Source: Caldisericia bacterium
GTDB lineage: Bacteria; Caldisericota; Caldisericia; JAAYUI01
DNA: 44,540 bases
NCBI GenBank assembly: GCA_017992555.1
Contig: JAGOOK010000013.1
Coordinates: forward strand, 1 to 44,540
Reading direction: 5' to 3'
Positions 43,352 to 44,540 of the stretch are shown piece after piece. The first letter of the stretch is position 1. Each line of letters opens with the position of its first letter. The notes below the pieces were generated by a model. That model was not told the DNA's origin. It searched no databases and saw nothing but the letters and a program-made list of their open reading frames with translations. Made by a program: the position numbers and the translations under genes.

Positions 43352-44540
43352 ATGGAAAACGAAATCTCCTTGATAAAGCCCTTAAGAGCCAAGAACTTGC
43401 CAATCGTGGCCTTCATTGGAAGACCGTCGGTTGGCAAGTCCACGATATTCAACAGAATCCTCAGAAAAGCGAGGACCATCACTGATCAGGCAATGGGTGT
43501 GACCCGCGACAGAATCATGGAGGATTTTACCTGGAACGGTGTTGATTTTACACTCATGGACACTGGCGGGATAGCACCGGAGGCCTCTACAATCCAAAGG
43601 CAGGTTTCCCTTCAATCTGAGATGGCAATCGGCATTGCCGATGTCATTGTCTTCATGGTGGACTCCAAGATTGGCCCAACCAAAGAAGACATCTATGTCG
43701 CCAAAATACTGAGAAAGTCAACTAAAAAGATCATTCTTGTTGCAAACAAGGCTGACAATAAAGACTGGACCGATTTCAATTTTAACCAGCTTGGTTTTGG
43801 TGATCCGTTTACAGTGTCTGCAACCTCTGGCAGGAATGTTGCCGAACTCCTGGATCTGATGGTCGAAAGTATTGGCAAGGCAATCGAGGAAGAACAACAG
43901 GAGCAACAGGAAGAAGAATTGCCACCAAGAAGAATTGCAATAGCAGGAAGACCTAACGTCGGCAAATCATCGCTCCTGAACGCATTCTTGGGTGAAAAGA
44001 GAACCACTGTCTCTGATGTTCCTGGGACAACCAGAGATGCTGTGGACACACTTATCGAATATGATGGCACTAAATATATCCTCGTAGACACGGCAGGAAT
44101 CAAGAAGCGCTACAAATATGATGAACAGCTTGACTATGTGACCATCAAGAGGTCAGAACAGGCCATCCACAGGAGCGATCTTGTGATTTTGGTCATTGAT
44201 GGTTCAGTTGGCGCCACATCAGATGACCAGCATCTTGCAAGGTATATTGCAGATGAGGGGAAGGCATGCGTGGTGGTTGTAAACAAAATTGATCTGGTTG
44301 AAGACAAAAAGGCACTTGAGGACAATTTGTCGCACCAGCTTAGGTTTATTGACTATGCCAAACGTGTAAACGTGTCTGCGTTAACCGGTAAAAATATCAT
44401 AAAAATTTTCCCCCACATCGTTGCAGCATTAAAGAGTTACAACGATAGGATAACCACTGGCAGATTGAACAGATGGTTGGCCCAGGTCACGGACAAACAA
44501 CCCCCAAACGTCCATAAAGGGAAAGTTTTGAAAATTTATT
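43352..44540 (+). CDS. der: Ribosome-associated GTPase Der (EngA), 3' end missing
   Basis: About 396 codons are visible; the gene runs off the window. Der is an essential double GTPase in assembly of the 50S ribosomal subunit. G domain 1 has GRPSVGKS (23-30), DTGG and NKAD. G domain 2 has GRPNVGKS (199-206), TTRD, DTAG and NKID. The start of the KH-like C-terminal domain (NRWLAQVTDKQPPNVHKGK) is present. ATG 43352 is preceded by AGGTAG. The linker between the two G domains is Gln/Glu-rich (EEEQQEQQEEELP). Confidence 0.97.
   Translation, partial: MENEISLIKPLRAKNLPIVAFIGRPSVGKSTIFNRILRKARTITDQAMGVTRDRIMEDFTWNGVDFTLMDTGGIAPEASTIQRQVSLQSEMAIGIADVIVFMVDSKIGPTKEDIYVAKILRKSTKKIILVANKADNKDWTDFNFNQLGFGDPFTVSATSGRNVAELLDLMVESIGKAIEEEQQEQQEEELPPRRIAIAGRPNVGKSSLLNAFLGEKRTTVSDVPGTTRDAVDTLIEYDGTKYILVDTAGIKKRYKYDEQLDYVTIKRSEQAIHRSDLVILVIDGSVGATSDDQHLARYIADEGKACVVVVNKIDLVEDKKALEDNLSHQLRFIDYAKRVNVSALTGKNIIKIFPHIVAALKSYNDRITTGRLNRWLAQVTDKQPPNVHKGKVLKIY

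Overview
The window is bacterial chromosomal DNA. It is densely coding, with moderately AT-leaning composition, Shine-Dalgarno driven genes, and many TTG and GTG starts. Housekeeping genes (nusA start, rimP, rsmG, gap, pgk, gatCAB, der, cdaA/cdaR, thiamine pyrophosphokinase) are interleaved with very large secreted multidomain proteins. Several of the secreted proteins carry copper-amine-oxidase-N-type 'stalk' domains (PF07833-like). That mixture suggests an uncultivated or deep-branching lineage, perhaps Caldisericota-like or Firmicutes-related. The placement is a weak inference and no rRNA is present to settle it. I saw no tRNA, rRNA, CRISPR, transposase, attachment site or convincing intrinsic terminator.

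Layout. (1) 1-496, minus: nusA (only its first codons) and rimP. (2) 698-15768, plus: a kinase/surface-protein operon. It holds a giant pseudokinase-like STK/ATPase/TPR/GAF protein, a membrane PknB-type kinase with PEGA domains, a secreted propeller/Ig/stalk protein and a 2207-residue secreted gingipain-like (C25) protease. rsmG overlaps the protease stop, followed by a PLP enzyme (alpha-oxoamine synthase family) with its own promoter. (3) 26819-17607, minus: a nine-gene envelope operon. It holds two membrane-anchored parvulin/SurA-like foldases, two paralogous small NTF2-like membrane proteins, an exported protein, the c-di-AMP cyclase CdaA with its YbbR partner CdaR, an amidohydrolase and thiamine pyrophosphokinase. 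(4) 27128-31073, plus: two secreted stalk proteins, one with six Cys-rich repeats and one with an eight-bladed PQQ-like propeller. (5) 31163-36878, plus: gap and pgk, then a 1193-residue secreted protein whose start and ribosome binding site lie inside the end of pgk. (6) 43254-36875, minus: gatC, gatA, a small zinc-ribbon membrane protein, gatB, an ECF sigma factor and its anti-sigma factor with a very large extracellular part. (7) 43352-end, plus: der, truncated by the window end.

How the parts may work together. The two kinase genes are directly coupled to two secreted propeller/stalk proteins. The same Ig-like domain appears outside the membrane kinase and in both secreted proteins, so I infer one signalling and surface-proteolysis system. 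The minus-strand operon supplies foldases next to c-di-AMP signalling, fitting control of envelope homeostasis. The ECF sigma/anti-sigma pair carries extracellular beta-repeats resembling those of the Cys-rich secreted protein at 27128-29317. These functional links are inferences from gene order and domain reading; no database search was run.
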